Source of the DNA: Chitinophagaceae bacterium | GTDB lineage: Bacteria > Bacteroidota > Bacteroidia > Chitinophagales > Chitinophagaceae | Assembly (NCBI GenBank): GCA_947381435.1 | Contig: CANCVE010000027.1 | Coordinates: 1 to 42,758 of the forward strand | Length of the DNA: 42,758 nt | Reading direction: 5' to 3' | Shown: piece by piece, positions 23,036 to 30,891 of the stretch | Layout: every line of letters begins with the position of its first letter | Position numbering within the stretch: position 1 is the first letter of the stretch | Notes under the pieces: generated by a model | What the model saw: only the letters and a program-made list of their open reading frames with translations | Databases searched by the model: none | What the model was told of the DNA's origin: nothing | Made by a program: the position numbers and the translations under genes

Positions 23036-25063
23036 CTAAAACCAAATACTCACTACCATATCCAATAACTTAATTCCAATGAAAGGAACGACTACACCGC
23101 CCAAGCCATAGATTAATAAGTTTCTTCTTAATAGCGCACTTGCACCAATTGGCTTGTAAGCAACACCTTTTAAAGCCAAAGGAATTAATGCAGGAATAAT
23201 GATAGCATTAAAGATTACTGCTGATAGTATAGCACTTTCTGGACTATGCAATTTCATGATATTAAGACTTTGCAAACTTGGGATAGATGCAATAAACAAC
23301 GCTGGAACGATGGCAAAATACTTGGCCACATCATTGGCTATTGAGAAAGTGGTTAGTGTACCCCTTGTCATCAATAACTGTTTGCCTATTTCTACTATTT
23401 CAATGAGCTTAGTAGGGTCGTTATCCAAATCAACCATGTTTCCTGCTTCCTTTGCAGCGGCTGTACCACTATTCATTGCAACTCCTACATCCGCTTGTGC
23501 CAAAGCTGGGGCATCATTAGTACCATCACCCATCATCGCCACCAGTTTGCCACCTTGTTGCTCTTGCTTAATGTAGTTCATTTTGTCCTCAGGTTTCGCT
23601 TCGGCAATAAAGTCATCCACACCTGCTTTCTCGGCAATAAACTTAGCGGTTAAAGGGTTATCACCTGTTACCATTACTGTTTTAACGCCCATCTTTCTCA
23701 AGCGTTCAAACCTTTCTTGAATGCCGGGTTTAATGATATCTTGCAATTCAATTACACCCATTATCTGTTCGTTCTGCGAAACAACTAAGGGTGTACCTCC
23801 ATTGGAAGAAATCTTTTTTACTTGTTCCAATGTTTCTTCTGGGAAGGAGTTACCAGCCTTCTCAGCAATCCTGCGGATAGAATCGGAAGCTCCTTTTCTG
23901 ATGCGAAGACCAGTTGCTAAATCAATACCGCTACATCTAGTCTCCGCAGTGAACTCAATAAACACGGCCCCGTCAATCTTGAAGGTATCCTTGTTAAGGT
24001 TTGCCAGTTCTATTATCGACTTACCTTCTGGTGTTTCATCGGCCAATGAAGAAAGCACACAAGCATCAATAAAAGTCTTTGGATCAACGCCATTTGCTGG
24101 CCAAAAGTTAGTCGCCTTTCTATTACCGATAGTGATGGTACCTGTTTTATCGAGCAATAAGGTATCTAAGTCACCCGCGGTTTCTACAGCCTTGCCACTC
24201 TTTGTGATAACGTTGGCACGTAAAGCCCTATCCATACCTGCAATGCCAATTGCACTCAACAAACCACCAATGGTAGTAGGAATCAAGCATACAAACAACG
24301 AGATAAATGCTGCAATGGTGATAGGTGTACTTGCATAGTCGCCAAAAGGTTTTAAGGTAACGCACACAATGATGAACACGAGTGTAAAACCAGCCAATAG
24401 GATAGTTAATGCTATCTCATTTGGTGTTTTTTGGCGGCTAGCACCTTCCACAAGGGCAATCATCTTATCCAAAAAGCTTTCACCAGGCTCTGTTGTTACT
24501 CTTACCTTAATTCTATCAGACAATACTTTCGTACCACCGGTTACAGAACTTTTATCGCCGCCAGATTCCCTAATTACAGGTGCAGATTCACCAGTGATGG
24601 CGCTTTCATCGATGGTAGCAATACCTTCAATTATCTCACCATCCATCGGGATGGTATCTCCTGTTTCGCAAAGGAAGACATCTCCTTTCTTTAGTTGAGA
24701 GGAAGGAACTATTTGCACATCCTTTCCTGCTACAATCCATTTGGCAGGTGTTTCTTCCCTTGTTTTTCTAAGGCTATCTGCCTGTGCCTTACCTCTTGCC
24801 TCGGCAATAGCTTCCGCGAAGTTTGCAAACAAGAGGGTTACAAATAATACGGCGAATACAATCAGGTTGTAAGCAAGGCTTCCCTGCGTTTTATCGCCAC
24901 ACATAATCCAGATACATACGCCGAGCATGACGGCGGTTCCTATTTCTACCGTAAACATTACGGGATTACGAAACATAATTTTCGGATTCAGCTTGATAAA
25001 AGAGTGCCTTAAGGCTTCCTTAACCAATGCTGGTTCGAAGAGTTTGTTTGACTTTGTTGACAT
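23036..25063 (-). CDS. kdpB: KdpB, P-type ATPase subunit of the K+ pump
   Basis: A 675-residue P-type ATPase of normal KdpB length. The A domain has [19 protein letters not shown], the P domain [14 protein letters not shown] (phosphorylated Asp), and the hinge [20 protein letters not shown] and [20 protein letters not shown]. About seven membrane helices are visible. It powers KdpA in the inner membrane under potassium limitation. It is separated from kdpA by about 720 bp that carry an oppositely oriented toxin-antitoxin-like pair. Its ATG is only 32 bp from the antitoxin ATG, so the two starts share a very small divergent region. Confidence 0.97.
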   Translation of the reverse strand: MSTKSNKLFEPALVKEALRHSFIKLNPKIMFRNPVMFTVEIGTAVMLGVCIWIMCGDKTQGSLAYNLIVFAVLFVTLLFANFAEAIAEARGKAQADSLRKTREETPAKWIVAGKDVQIVPSSQLKKGDVFLCETGDTIPMDGEIIEGIATIDESAITGESAPVIRESGGDKSSVTGGTKVLSDRIKVRVTTEPGESFLDKMIALVEGASRQKTPNEIALTILLAGFTLVFIIVCVTLKPFGDYASTPITIAAFISLFVCLIPTTIGGLLSAIGIAGMDRALRANVITKSGKAVETAGDLDTLLLDKTGTITIGNRKATNFWPANGVDPKTFIDACVLSSLADETPEGKSIIELANLNKDTFKIDGAVFIEFTAETRCSGIDLATGLRIRKGASDSIRRIAEKAGNSFPEETLEQVKKISSNGGTPLVVSQNEQIMGVIELQDIIKPGIQERFERLRKMGVKTVMVTGDNPLTAKFIAEKAGVDDFIAEAKPEDKMNYIKQEQQGGKLVAMMGDGTNDAPALAQADVGVAMNSGTAAAKEAGNMVDLDNDPTKLIEIVEIGKQLLMTRGTLTTFSIANDVAKYFAIVPALFIASIPSLQSLNIMKLHSPESAILSAVIFNAIIIPALIPLALKGVAYKPIGASALLRRNLLIYGLGGVVVPFIGIKLLDMVVSIWF

Positions 25064-25095
25064 TTGTGTAATTTTAAATTTTTAAATAAATAATT

Positions 25096-25392
25096 ATGTT
25101 GGTAAACGAACAATCTTTGGCATTATATGAAACCATCAACCAAATGGGTTTTGGTACAGTAGAGGACTTTGCATTAGAGAAGGCTAAAGAGACTCTACTG
25201 AAAGAAGTAGCCAATTGCACACAGCGTATGTCTTTCTTTTCAAGTAAGTATGGAGTTGACTATGCTGAGTTTTGTAAAAATTTTCACTCATTACCTCAAC
25301 CCATTTTTGAAAAGGAAGAAGATAGTGCAGACTGGAACGCAGAATTGAAACATTTGGATATTTTAATGAAGCGATTATCCAAACTAAGCTAA
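25096..25392 (+). CDS. Probable antitoxin-like partner of the TumE-like protein
   Basis: A 98-residue soluble helical protein (ALYETINQMGFGTVEDFALE, AKETLLKEVANCTQRMSFFS, WNAELKHLDILMKRLSKLS). Family not firmly recognised, and no clear DNA-binding HTH. Its TAA shares one base with the ATG of the DUF6516/TumE-like gene (TAATG), the tight coupling usual for toxin-antitoxin pairs. It runs against the kdp operon, between kdpB and kdpA. Antitoxin role inferred from position, size and coupling. Confidence 0.65.
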   Translation: MLVNEQSLALYETINQMGFGTVEDFALEKAKETLLKEVANCTQRMSFFSSKYGVDYAEFCKNFHSLPQPIFEKEEDSADWNAELKHLDILMKRLSKLS

Positions 25393-25742
25393 TGTTATCC
25401 ACTATCTCCCTCTTTACAGATACCATCAATTCTTTTGAAGTCTTATTACAAGAAAAACGGATTGACCTTACTAAAACTAAAATCAAACTGATATTGCGTG
25501 ATGAATCTATTATCTTCCTACGTGAAATCATTATCAAAGAAATTTTATGTGATTATTCTTATCATTGGTTAAATCCTGATGGTAGTTTAATTATCCGTTG
25601 GGATAATACACCTCACTTTCCTGAAATTTCCGAAACATTTCCACATCATAAACATGTTGAATCTGAAACTAATGTCTTACCCTCTAATGAACAGAACTTG
25701 TTGGATGTTCTTCGTTTTATTAAAGGAGCAATAAATCAATAA
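25392..25742 (+). CDS. DUF6516 / TumE-like protein, probable toxin
   Basis: A 116-residue protein. The middle and end match the DUF6516 (TumE) family as I know it: CDYSYHWLNPDGSLIIRWDN, then TPHFPEISETFPHHKHVESE and a terminal NLLDVLRFIKGAI helix. Conserved His and acidic residues suggest a catalytic or metal site, but the activity is not known to me for this member. It is translationally coupled to the preceding 98-residue gene by TAATG. It ends 41 bp from the end of kdpA, which is convergent. The pair lies antisense in the kdp operon. Confidence 0.75.
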   Translation: MLSTISLFTDTINSFEVLLQEKRIDLTKTKIKLILRDESIIFLREIIIKEILCDYSYHWLNPDGSLIIRWDNTPHFPEISETFPHHKHVESETNVLPSNEQNLLDVLRFIKGAINQ

Positions 25743-25783
25743 TGGACTGACCGTATTCCTCCACAAGTCCCTTTAAAGACTTA

Positions 25784-27508
25784 TTACTTCATTCCAAAGT
25801 ACTCCGCAATCGGTCCTAATGCCAAAGCAGGGAAGAAGGACAATGCAGCAATAATGAAGATGACAGCGAAAATCATAATACCAAATGTTGCAGTATCTGT
25901 TTTTAGTGTACCCGCACTTTCAGGAACATATTTCTTGTTGGCTAGTATGCCTGCAATTGCCACTGGACCAATGATTGGTAAGAACCTACCCAACAACATC
26001 ACTATTCCGCAACTGATATTCCACCAAGGTGTATTATCTCCCAACCCTTCAAAGCCACTACCATTATTTGCGGATGAAGAAGTGTACTCGTACAGCATTT
26101 CGCTAAAGCCGTGGTTACCAGGATTGTTAAGCCATCCAGCATAAGTAGTTGGATCGTGTGAATACAAGTAACTTGCCAATGAAGCACCTACTAATATCAA
26201 GAAAGGATGCAGTAAAGCAATCATTGCGGCAATCTTCATTTCTTTGGCCTCAATCTTCTTACCTAGAAATTCTGGAGTTCTGCCTACCATCAATCCACTG
26301 ATGAATACGGCGATGATGATGAATATGTAGAAGTTGAGGAAACCAACACCAACACCGCCATAAAAGGCGTTTACCATCATACCTAATAAGCAAAACATTC
26401 CAGAGAGTGGCGTAAGGCTATCTTGCATAGCGTTTACAGAACCATTGGAGGTTACGGTAGTGGTTATTGCCCAGAAAGCAGAGGCTGCCGGACCAAAACG
26501 AACCTCTTTTCCTTCCATACTTCCTAAGTTCTGGGTAATACCCATCTTACCAATGGCAGGGTTTCCTCCCATTTCTAGCGAGATGGACGGTACAACAAAG
26601 AGCAGGAAGCCGATTGTCATGATTCCAAACACCATATACGCAAAGCGCATCCGTTTAATCATATATCCTAAGGCAAATACCATCGCTATTGGAATTAAAA
26701 TGATTAAAACATTCTCTACAATGTTGGTAAAGTAGTTGGGGTTTTCTAATGGATGCGCAGAATTGGCTCCAAAAAAGCCGCCACCGTTAGTGCCAAGTTG
26801 TTTAATGGCTACTAAGGCAGCGGCCGGCCCCCTACTAACAGAAACCGTATCACCTTGAACTGATATATATTGATCTTTTCCTTTAAAAGTCATGGGCATT
26901 CCGTTAAATAATAGGATTACCGCAATAACTATTGATAAAGGAAGCAATACCCTTGTTAACGATTTGATGAAGAGGCTATAGAAGTTGCCACTTATTACCG
27001 AACCCTTATCATCTTTTTGGAATTTAAAGTTTGGTCTCATCAATAAGAATACGGCTGCGCAAGCTGCCATGCCCGCTGCGGCACTGATAAATTGCCATAA
27101 CATCAATACCAACTGGCCTAAATACGATACACCGCTTTCGCCGCTGTAATGCTGAAGGTTAGTGTTTGAGATGAAACTGATAGTGGTATTAAATGCCAAA
27201 TCTGGCGACATGGATGGGTTGCCATCGGGGTTAAGTGGTAAAGAACCTTGCGTCATCAGTACCAACATAGATAATAAAAACCAAACTAGGTTGATGGTTA
27301 ATAGTGCCACCAAGTGTTCTTTCCAATTCATTTCCTTGAGGGGCTTAATGCCGCCAAGTTTAAAAAACAATTTGTCTAATGTGTTCAAAAAAGCGTCTGC
27401 CCAGGTTGCGTCTCCCATGTAAACTTTGCCCATATATCGCCCTAAAGGGATTGCCAAGGCAAGAGTTAGCACGAACATGAATACGACGCCGAGAATTTCT
27501 GTGTTCAT
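25784..27508 (-). CDS. kdpA: KdpA, K+-channel-like subunit of the K+ pump
   Basis: A 574-residue membrane protein of the SKT superfamily with about ten TM helices. The four pore loops are visible: FNTTISFISNTNLQHYSGE, QLGTNGGGFFGANSAHPLEN, TTTVTSNGSVNAMQDSLTPL and YEYTSSSANNGSGFEGLGDN. It binds and conducts K+ in the high-affinity Kdp pump. ATG 27508 is 3 bp after the kdpF stop. Upstream on the same strand are kdpF and two further microproteins; downstream, a TA-like pair on the other strand separates it from kdpB. Confidence 0.97.
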   Translation of the reverse strand: MNTEILGVVFMFVLTLALAIPLGRYMGKVYMGDATWADAFLNTLDKLFFKLGGIKPLKEMNWKEHLVALLTINLVWFLLSMLVLMTQGSLPLNPDGNPSMSPDLAFNTTISFISNTNLQHYSGESGVSYLGQLVLMLWQFISAAAGMAACAAVFLLMRPNFKFQKDDKGSVISGNFYSLFIKSLTRVLLPLSIVIAVILLFNGMPMTFKGKDQYISVQGDTVSVSRGPAAALVAIKQLGTNGGGFFGANSAHPLENPNYFTNIVENVLIILIPIAMVFALGYMIKRMRFAYMVFGIMTIGFLLFVVPSISLEMGGNPAIGKMGITQNLGSMEGKEVRFGPAASAFWAITTTVTSNGSVNAMQDSLTPLSGMFCLLGMMVNAFYGGVGVGFLNFYIFIIIAVFISGLMVGRTPEFLGKKIEAKEMKIAAMIALLHPFLILVGASLASYLYSHDPTTYAGWLNNPGNHGFSEMLYEYTSSSANNGSGFEGLGDNTPWWNISCGIVMLLGRFLPIIGPVAIAGILANKKYVPESAGTLKTDTATFGIMIFAVIFIIAALSFFPALALGPIAEYFGMK

Positions 27509-27511
27509 AAT

Positions 27512-27589
27512 TTAGAATTTTTCAGGTTTTACTAATACATAACAGATGTAGATGAACACCAGTATGGAAATGATGAATAATGCTGCCAT
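27512..27589 (-). CDS. kdpF: KdpF, small stabilising subunit of the K+ pump
   Basis: A 25-residue frame from ATG 27589 to TAA 27512. It starts MAALFIISILVFIYICY and ends VLVKPEKF. One hydrophobic helix followed by the (V/I)..KPEKF ending is the KdpF signature. KdpF lies in the membrane beside KdpA/KdpB and stabilises the complex. It stops 3 bp before the kdpA ATG and starts 12 bp after the preceding microprotein stop. Confidence 0.85.
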   Translation of the reverse strand: MAALFIISILVFIYICYVLVKPEKF

Positions 27590-27601
27590 AATTGTGAAGT
27601 T

Positions 27602-27685
27602 TTAAATTTTATCGAAAACATCTATTGATTTGTAAAAGAGTGCAAAGCCAATAAGCCCGGCAATAACTAAGATGAGGGTAAGCAT
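27602..27685 (-). CDS. 27-residue membrane microprotein before kdpF
   Basis: ATG 27685 to TAA 27602. One hydrophobic helix (MLTLILVIAGLIGFALFY) and a short charged tail (KSIDVFDKI). It sits 12 bp after the 41-residue frame and 12 bp before kdpF, a spacing typical of cotranslated genes. It may be a second KdpF-like helper of the pump; no family is certain. Coding status rests on spacing and the clean membrane-helix design. Confidence 0.6.
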   Translation of the reverse strand: MLTLILVIAGLIGFALFYKSIDVFDKI

Positions 27686-27697
27686 AATGAGTGTTTT

Positions 27698-27823
27698 TTA
27701 TTTGATGAGTAATATTTCTATACGATTAACTACATGGTAGAGAGCTGTTAGGGAGATTCCCCATACAAAAGCTATCACTACAAAGTCCATAGTGGCTGTT
27801 TTATTAAGTTTCATGGCATACAT
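27698..27823 (-). CDS. 41-residue membrane microprotein at the head of the kdp operon
   Basis: ATG 27823 (or 27814) to TAA 27698. A short basic N-terminus (MKLNKTATMD), one hydrophobic helix (FVVIAFVWGISLTALYHVV) and a basic end (NRIEILLIK). It is 12 bp upstream of the 27-residue frame. Not recognised; position suggests a pump accessory or a regulatory leader peptide for kdp. Confidence 0.5.
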   Translation of the reverse strand: MYAMKLNKTATMDFVVIAFVWGISLTALYHVVNRIEILLIK

Positions 27824-28331
27824 ATTTAAAGGTTAATAAATACGGTGACTGTTTCTTGCTACGCTGCAAGTGCTTCTGTTTGCCTGTTAGTATTTTTTTC
27901 ATTTTGAACGATTTGATTTATATAGCCAAAGGAAGTGCCTAATCAATAAAATATTTATACCAGTTGGATAGAATGCAGTACTGTATTATGTTTTACGTAA
28001 AATAGTAGGGATGCCAATAAAGTAGGAAGCAATTAAAAACAATACCGTTTTAATAGTGCTTTTTCAAAACGAATTGCTGAATAATCTTTTTCAAAGTTGG
28101 AAGATTGTGACTGATTACAGAGGTGGATTTATTATATTCGGGGATAATTTAATTGATTGCTAATAAATTACAAAAAAATGACTCTTGCAATGTGCTAATT
28201 TACCAATATCAACCGCCCCTGCTCGCGTACTTTGCAAGGCGCTAAGCAGCCTTTTGTACACTATTGGTATGGTTTAAATTATATATAAGCCCACTCTGAC
28301 AATAAACCTATACCTTCCACCAAACTTAATT
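27824..28331. other. Gene-free region upstream of the kdp operon and the unknown gene at 28332
   Basis: This divergent region should hold both promoters, but no clean TTTG-N-TAnnTTTG pair is seen. Two perfect palindromes lie close together: CAGTACTG (27976-27983) and TTTTACGTAAAA (27991-28002), plausible operators for kdp. CTTGC/GCAAG arms at about 27856-27871 could form a leader hairpin. At 28201-28269 TACCAATA and TATTGGTA flank a decayed copy (CAACCGCCCCTGCTCGCG) of the repeat at 29711-30077. Confidence 0.5.
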
Positions 28332-29276
28332 ATGGAAGAGTCTGATGATGTAGTCTATTTTGAATTACCACCATCTTATGCGGATAAGTTAATTCTTCCG
28401 ATGTATCATATTGTAGAAGGAATTATGGTAGCCTTGCCTGGATTGCAATTTTGTACAGATTTTGGTGAGATGCATGACTCGGTAAAAGAAAGGATGAAAG
28501 ATGCCGACCCAGAAATACCGTTTATAATGAGGCATGATGACTGTATGGCGATAATTGATATGATGAGTATTTTGAAATTTTATTATTATCGGGTGATAAT
28601 GCCAAGCACGGAATTCAGGGATTCTCTGTCAGAGTCGGATAACAAAATAATGGAGATGTATGAGCTATGTATGAATCATATAAGTGAAATAGGTGAAGAC
28701 ATCGTTGCCGTTTTTCCTTCATTGAGTGAGCCATTATTTTGTAATGAAACCTTGATGAAGAAAGAAAAGGAGGAAGCCAAATCGATGGGGCTGGATAAAA
28801 CCACCATGGCTATACAATTTTCGCTTGCTGATGGGCAATGGGCAACCTACATGAACACTTTATTTGTGTTTTTTGAGTTTTTTATCATACAAGGTGAATC
28901 TAATTTTAGCGAAAGGGTACGGGATGCCCCTTTTTGTTGTGTGACAGAAGTGCGTGAGGTACAAGAAATTTTTAAAAATGCCATGGCAGAAACCAAGCTT
29001 AATCATCGTTACGCCACCTCTTTTTCATTGAGGGATGTGGTGGTATTGTTGATGCTGAATAATATTTCGCAAAAAGCTAATTTTTCTGATGGTGGTGATG
29101 CCATTGAAGAACTTTTTGATAGGATGATGCAGAAATTAGCTAATTATGAACCAGGAAAGCTGCGAAATTTTATGTTAAAGCACGCTAAGTTGTTGGAAGA
29201 ATACATGTATGGCATTGCCAAGAACACAGAGGGTTTTGAAGAAGCCATGAAACCAATATTAGCATTTGAAGTATAG
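28332..29276 (+). CDS. Unknown helical protein
   Basis: A 314-residue protein of unknown family. No signal peptide or clear membrane helix. It looks like an all-helical soluble protein rich in Met, Glu and Phe (MSILKFYYYRVIMPS, YMNTLFVFFEFFIIQGE, LRDVVVLLMLNNISQKA, LRNFMLKHAKLLEEYMYG). ATG 28332 is followed by acidic residues (EESDDVVYFELPPSYADK). It is alone on its strand, divergent from the kdp operon and convergent with the GIY-YIG gene. Codon use and length support a real gene. Similar size and helical style to the unknown protein at 41595-42533, without obvious alignment. Confidence 0.6.
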   Translation: MEESDDVVYFELPPSYADKLILPMYHIVEGIMVALPGLQFCTDFGEMHDSVKERMKDADPEIPFIMRHDDCMAIIDMMSILKFYYYRVIMPSTEFRDSLSESDNKIMEMYELCMNHISEIGEDIVAVFPSLSEPLFCNETLMKKEKEEAKSMGLDKTTMAIQFSLADGQWATYMNTLFVFFEFFIIQGESNFSERVRDAPFCCVTEVREVQEIFKNAMAETKLNHRYATSFSLRDVVVLLMLNNISQKANFSDGGDAIEELFDRMMQKLANYEPGKLRNFMLKHAKLLEEYMYGIAKNTEGFEEAMKPILAFEV

Positions 29277-29345
29277 TAGTAAATGTGTATTAGTAAGCCG
29301 TTAATTGGTAAAAGCAATCTTTTTGTGTAATGAACAACAGACTTG

Positions 29346-29648
29346 CTACCAGTTTTTATCTATTTCAGCCCACATGTCTTTCCATTCTGGATTAATATTG
29401 GTTATTAAATTCTCTTTTTGGGTTCTATTTCCGCCTTTTATTCTTTTTTCTTCGGCGATAGCCTCTTCAATGGTAGAAAAGAATTGGTAATAAACCAGTT
29501 TTATGCAATTATATTTCGCTGTAAAGCTTGTTTCGTACGTTTTTGCTTTATGTTCTTGTACCCTTTTTAGCAAATTGCTAGTTGCGCCAGTATAAATTGT
29601 ACTATTATTTGGGTTTGTCATCATATAAACACATCCACCTCGTTGCAT
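29346..29648 (-). CDS. GIY-YIG nuclease-superfamily protein
   Basis: A 100-residue single-domain protein. The core GIY-YIG pair appears as GCVYMMTN...TIYTGATSN, followed by LLKRVQEHK (catalytic Arg region), FTAKYNCIKLVYY, IEEAIAEEKRIKGG (catalytic Glu) and the family end NPEWKDMW. These small proteins are abundant in Bacteroidota; single-strand or structured-DNA cleavage is proposed for the superfamily, and the role here is unproven. Stand-alone gene on the minus strand. Just upstream of its start lie two copies of a palindromic repeat element (29711-30077). Confidence 0.88.
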   Translation of the reverse strand: MQRGGCVYMMTNPNNSTIYTGATSNLLKRVQEHKAKTYETSFTAKYNCIKLVYYQFFSTIEEAIAEEKRIKGGNRTQKENLITNINPEWKDMWAEIDKNW

Positions 29649-29710
29649 AACTAAATTATTTTATAAAATTGATTAAAGTTAATGCATTTCTACCCTTTGA
29701 TTACTTTAGT

Positions 29711-30077
29711 TTTCTTACCATCAACCGCCCTTGCTCGCGTCATTGCGAGGTACGAAGCAACCTTTTTCGCGTAATTAGCTTGTTTTAATTGGTAAAAGGT
29801 TGCGTTTAATTGGTAGAGTGTTGCTTTGAATTGGTAAAAGGTTGCTTCGTGCCTCGCAATGACGTTCATTTTATTCTGGAAGGTTGAGATTTAGGGGGTG
29901 ATGTTGTTATTTTATTTTCATTTCTTACTATCAACCGCCCCTGCTCGCGTTATTGCGGTCACGAAGCAACCTTTTTCGCGTAATTAGCTTGTTTTAATTG
30001 GTAAATGGTTGCGTTTAATTGGTAGAGCGTTGCTTTGAATTGGTAAAAGGTTGCTTCGTGCCTCGCAATGACGTTCA
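29711..30077. repeat. Direct duplication (offset 210 bp) of a GCGAGG...GCAACC palindromic element
   Basis: Copies at 29711-29868 and 29921-30077 differ at only a few positions. Each is bounded by CATTGCGAGG.ACGAAGCAACC and GGTTGCTTCGTGCCTCGCAATG, so each can fold on itself. Inside each copy are three 21-bp units around TTTAATTGGTA...GGTTGC (in copy 1 at 29783, 29804 and 29825). The family is also at 11456-11539 and, decayed, at 28201-28269. Confidence 0.85.
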
Positions 30078-30396
30078 CTGGTTTCGAGAAAGTCAAAATT
30101 TAGAGAGCATTATGTTTGTTATTTTCTCACTTTTCAATACCATCCTCCCCCAATCCAAATCTTTCCTTCCTAATAATGTTTAAAACTGTTAAAATAGTAC
30201 ATTATTTTGTCTCATTTCAAGCTAATTCTTGCTTATTTTGGCTTGTTTTTGTCAGGATATTCGTGTTTTTTGTCTGCCATTGTATGTGTCCCCACTGTCC
30301 AAAGTTGGTGTTCTTCACCAATATCAATCAATCGAAAAGTCAATTAATGATTTCTTTTACAAATATATAGGTTCTGCTTATAGATGTTGGTAAAGA

Positions 30397-30488
30397 GGGC
30401 GCATAAAAGTTTTTCGCTCTATAAATTATGTTGCGAATGTAGAGACGCATATCAATGCGTCTTAAAAGCGAAAATCTTTTATGCACCC
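30397..30488 (+). mobile_element. 92-bp MITE-like element, copy A
   Basis: Terminal inverted repeats GGGCGCATAAAAGTTTTTCG and GGGTGCATAAAAGATTTTCG (the latter on the opposite strand) and an inner palindrome AGACGCATATCAATGCGTCT. It is flanked by GGTAAAGA (30389-30396) and GTTAAAGA (30489-30496), an 8-bp target duplication with one change. It sits in the loop of an older hairpin (GATGTTGGTA and TACCAACATC). No coding capacity. Confidence 0.8.
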
Positions 30489-30665
30489 GTTAAAGAATAC
30501 CAACATCGGCGAGTGAAAAGTATCCACCACATTAAACTGCCATCAGCATATAATTTGAATTAAAAGAATGATTGATTGCATTCCCGTACAAAAGATTTCA
30601 CACTAATTTCAACAGTCAATTTTCTCTACTAATACAGTCTTTCACTCATTTTCGATGAAGAAGCA

Positions 30666-30770
30666 ATAAACCTTACGAGAGTAACCATATACCTCACGAG
30701 AGTAACCATAAACCTAACGAGAGTAACCATAAACCTCGCAAGAGATTCAATAAACCTCGAAGAAGCAACA
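30666..30770. repeat. Five 21-bp tandem repeats
   Basis: Units anchored on ATAAACC (ATATACC in unit 2) start at 30666, 30687, 30708, 30729 and 30750, exactly 21 bp apart. The common words are ATAAACCT.ACGAGAG and TAACC. The array lies downstream of uvrA, before its terminator on the far side. It is unrelated in sequence to the kdp 21-bp array. Confidence 0.85.
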
Positions 30771-30805
30771 TTTTAGCGCAAAATGGTAATGCAGATAGGA
30801 TATAA

Positions 30806-30839
30806 AAAAGCCCTTGAAGCAAATGCAACAAGGGCTTTT
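30806..30839 (-). terminator. Rho-independent terminator of uvrA
   Basis: AAAAGCCCTTG (30806-30816) pairs with CAAGGGCTTTT (30829-30839), an 11-bp perfect stem. On the minus strand a T-run follows. It starts about 52 nt after the uvrA stop. Confidence 0.85.
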
Positions 30840-30891
30840 CTCTAAAAATGTATACGCTTCTCGCTCATAATTCATATCTACTATCTCCTAT

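Larger units (their letters stand above)
29649..30891. other. Gene-free, repeat-rich tract between the GIY-YIG gene and uvrA
   Basis: It holds a duplicated palindromic element (29711-30077), a 92-bp MITE-like element (30397-30488) inserted in an older hairpin, a 21-bp tandem array (30666-30770) and the uvrA terminator (30806-30839). The open frame at 30116-30370 has a hydrophobic, unconvincing product and no family. Nothing else is seen. Confidence 0.7.

Noticed and set aside
27824-27980. Structured kdp leader riboswitch
   Set aside because: Only a short CTTGC/GCAAG hairpin is visible and no recognised aptamer motif.
30116-30370. 84-codon plus-strand frame
   Set aside because: AT-rich, Phe/Cys-rich product with no family, inside a repeat-rich gene-free tract.
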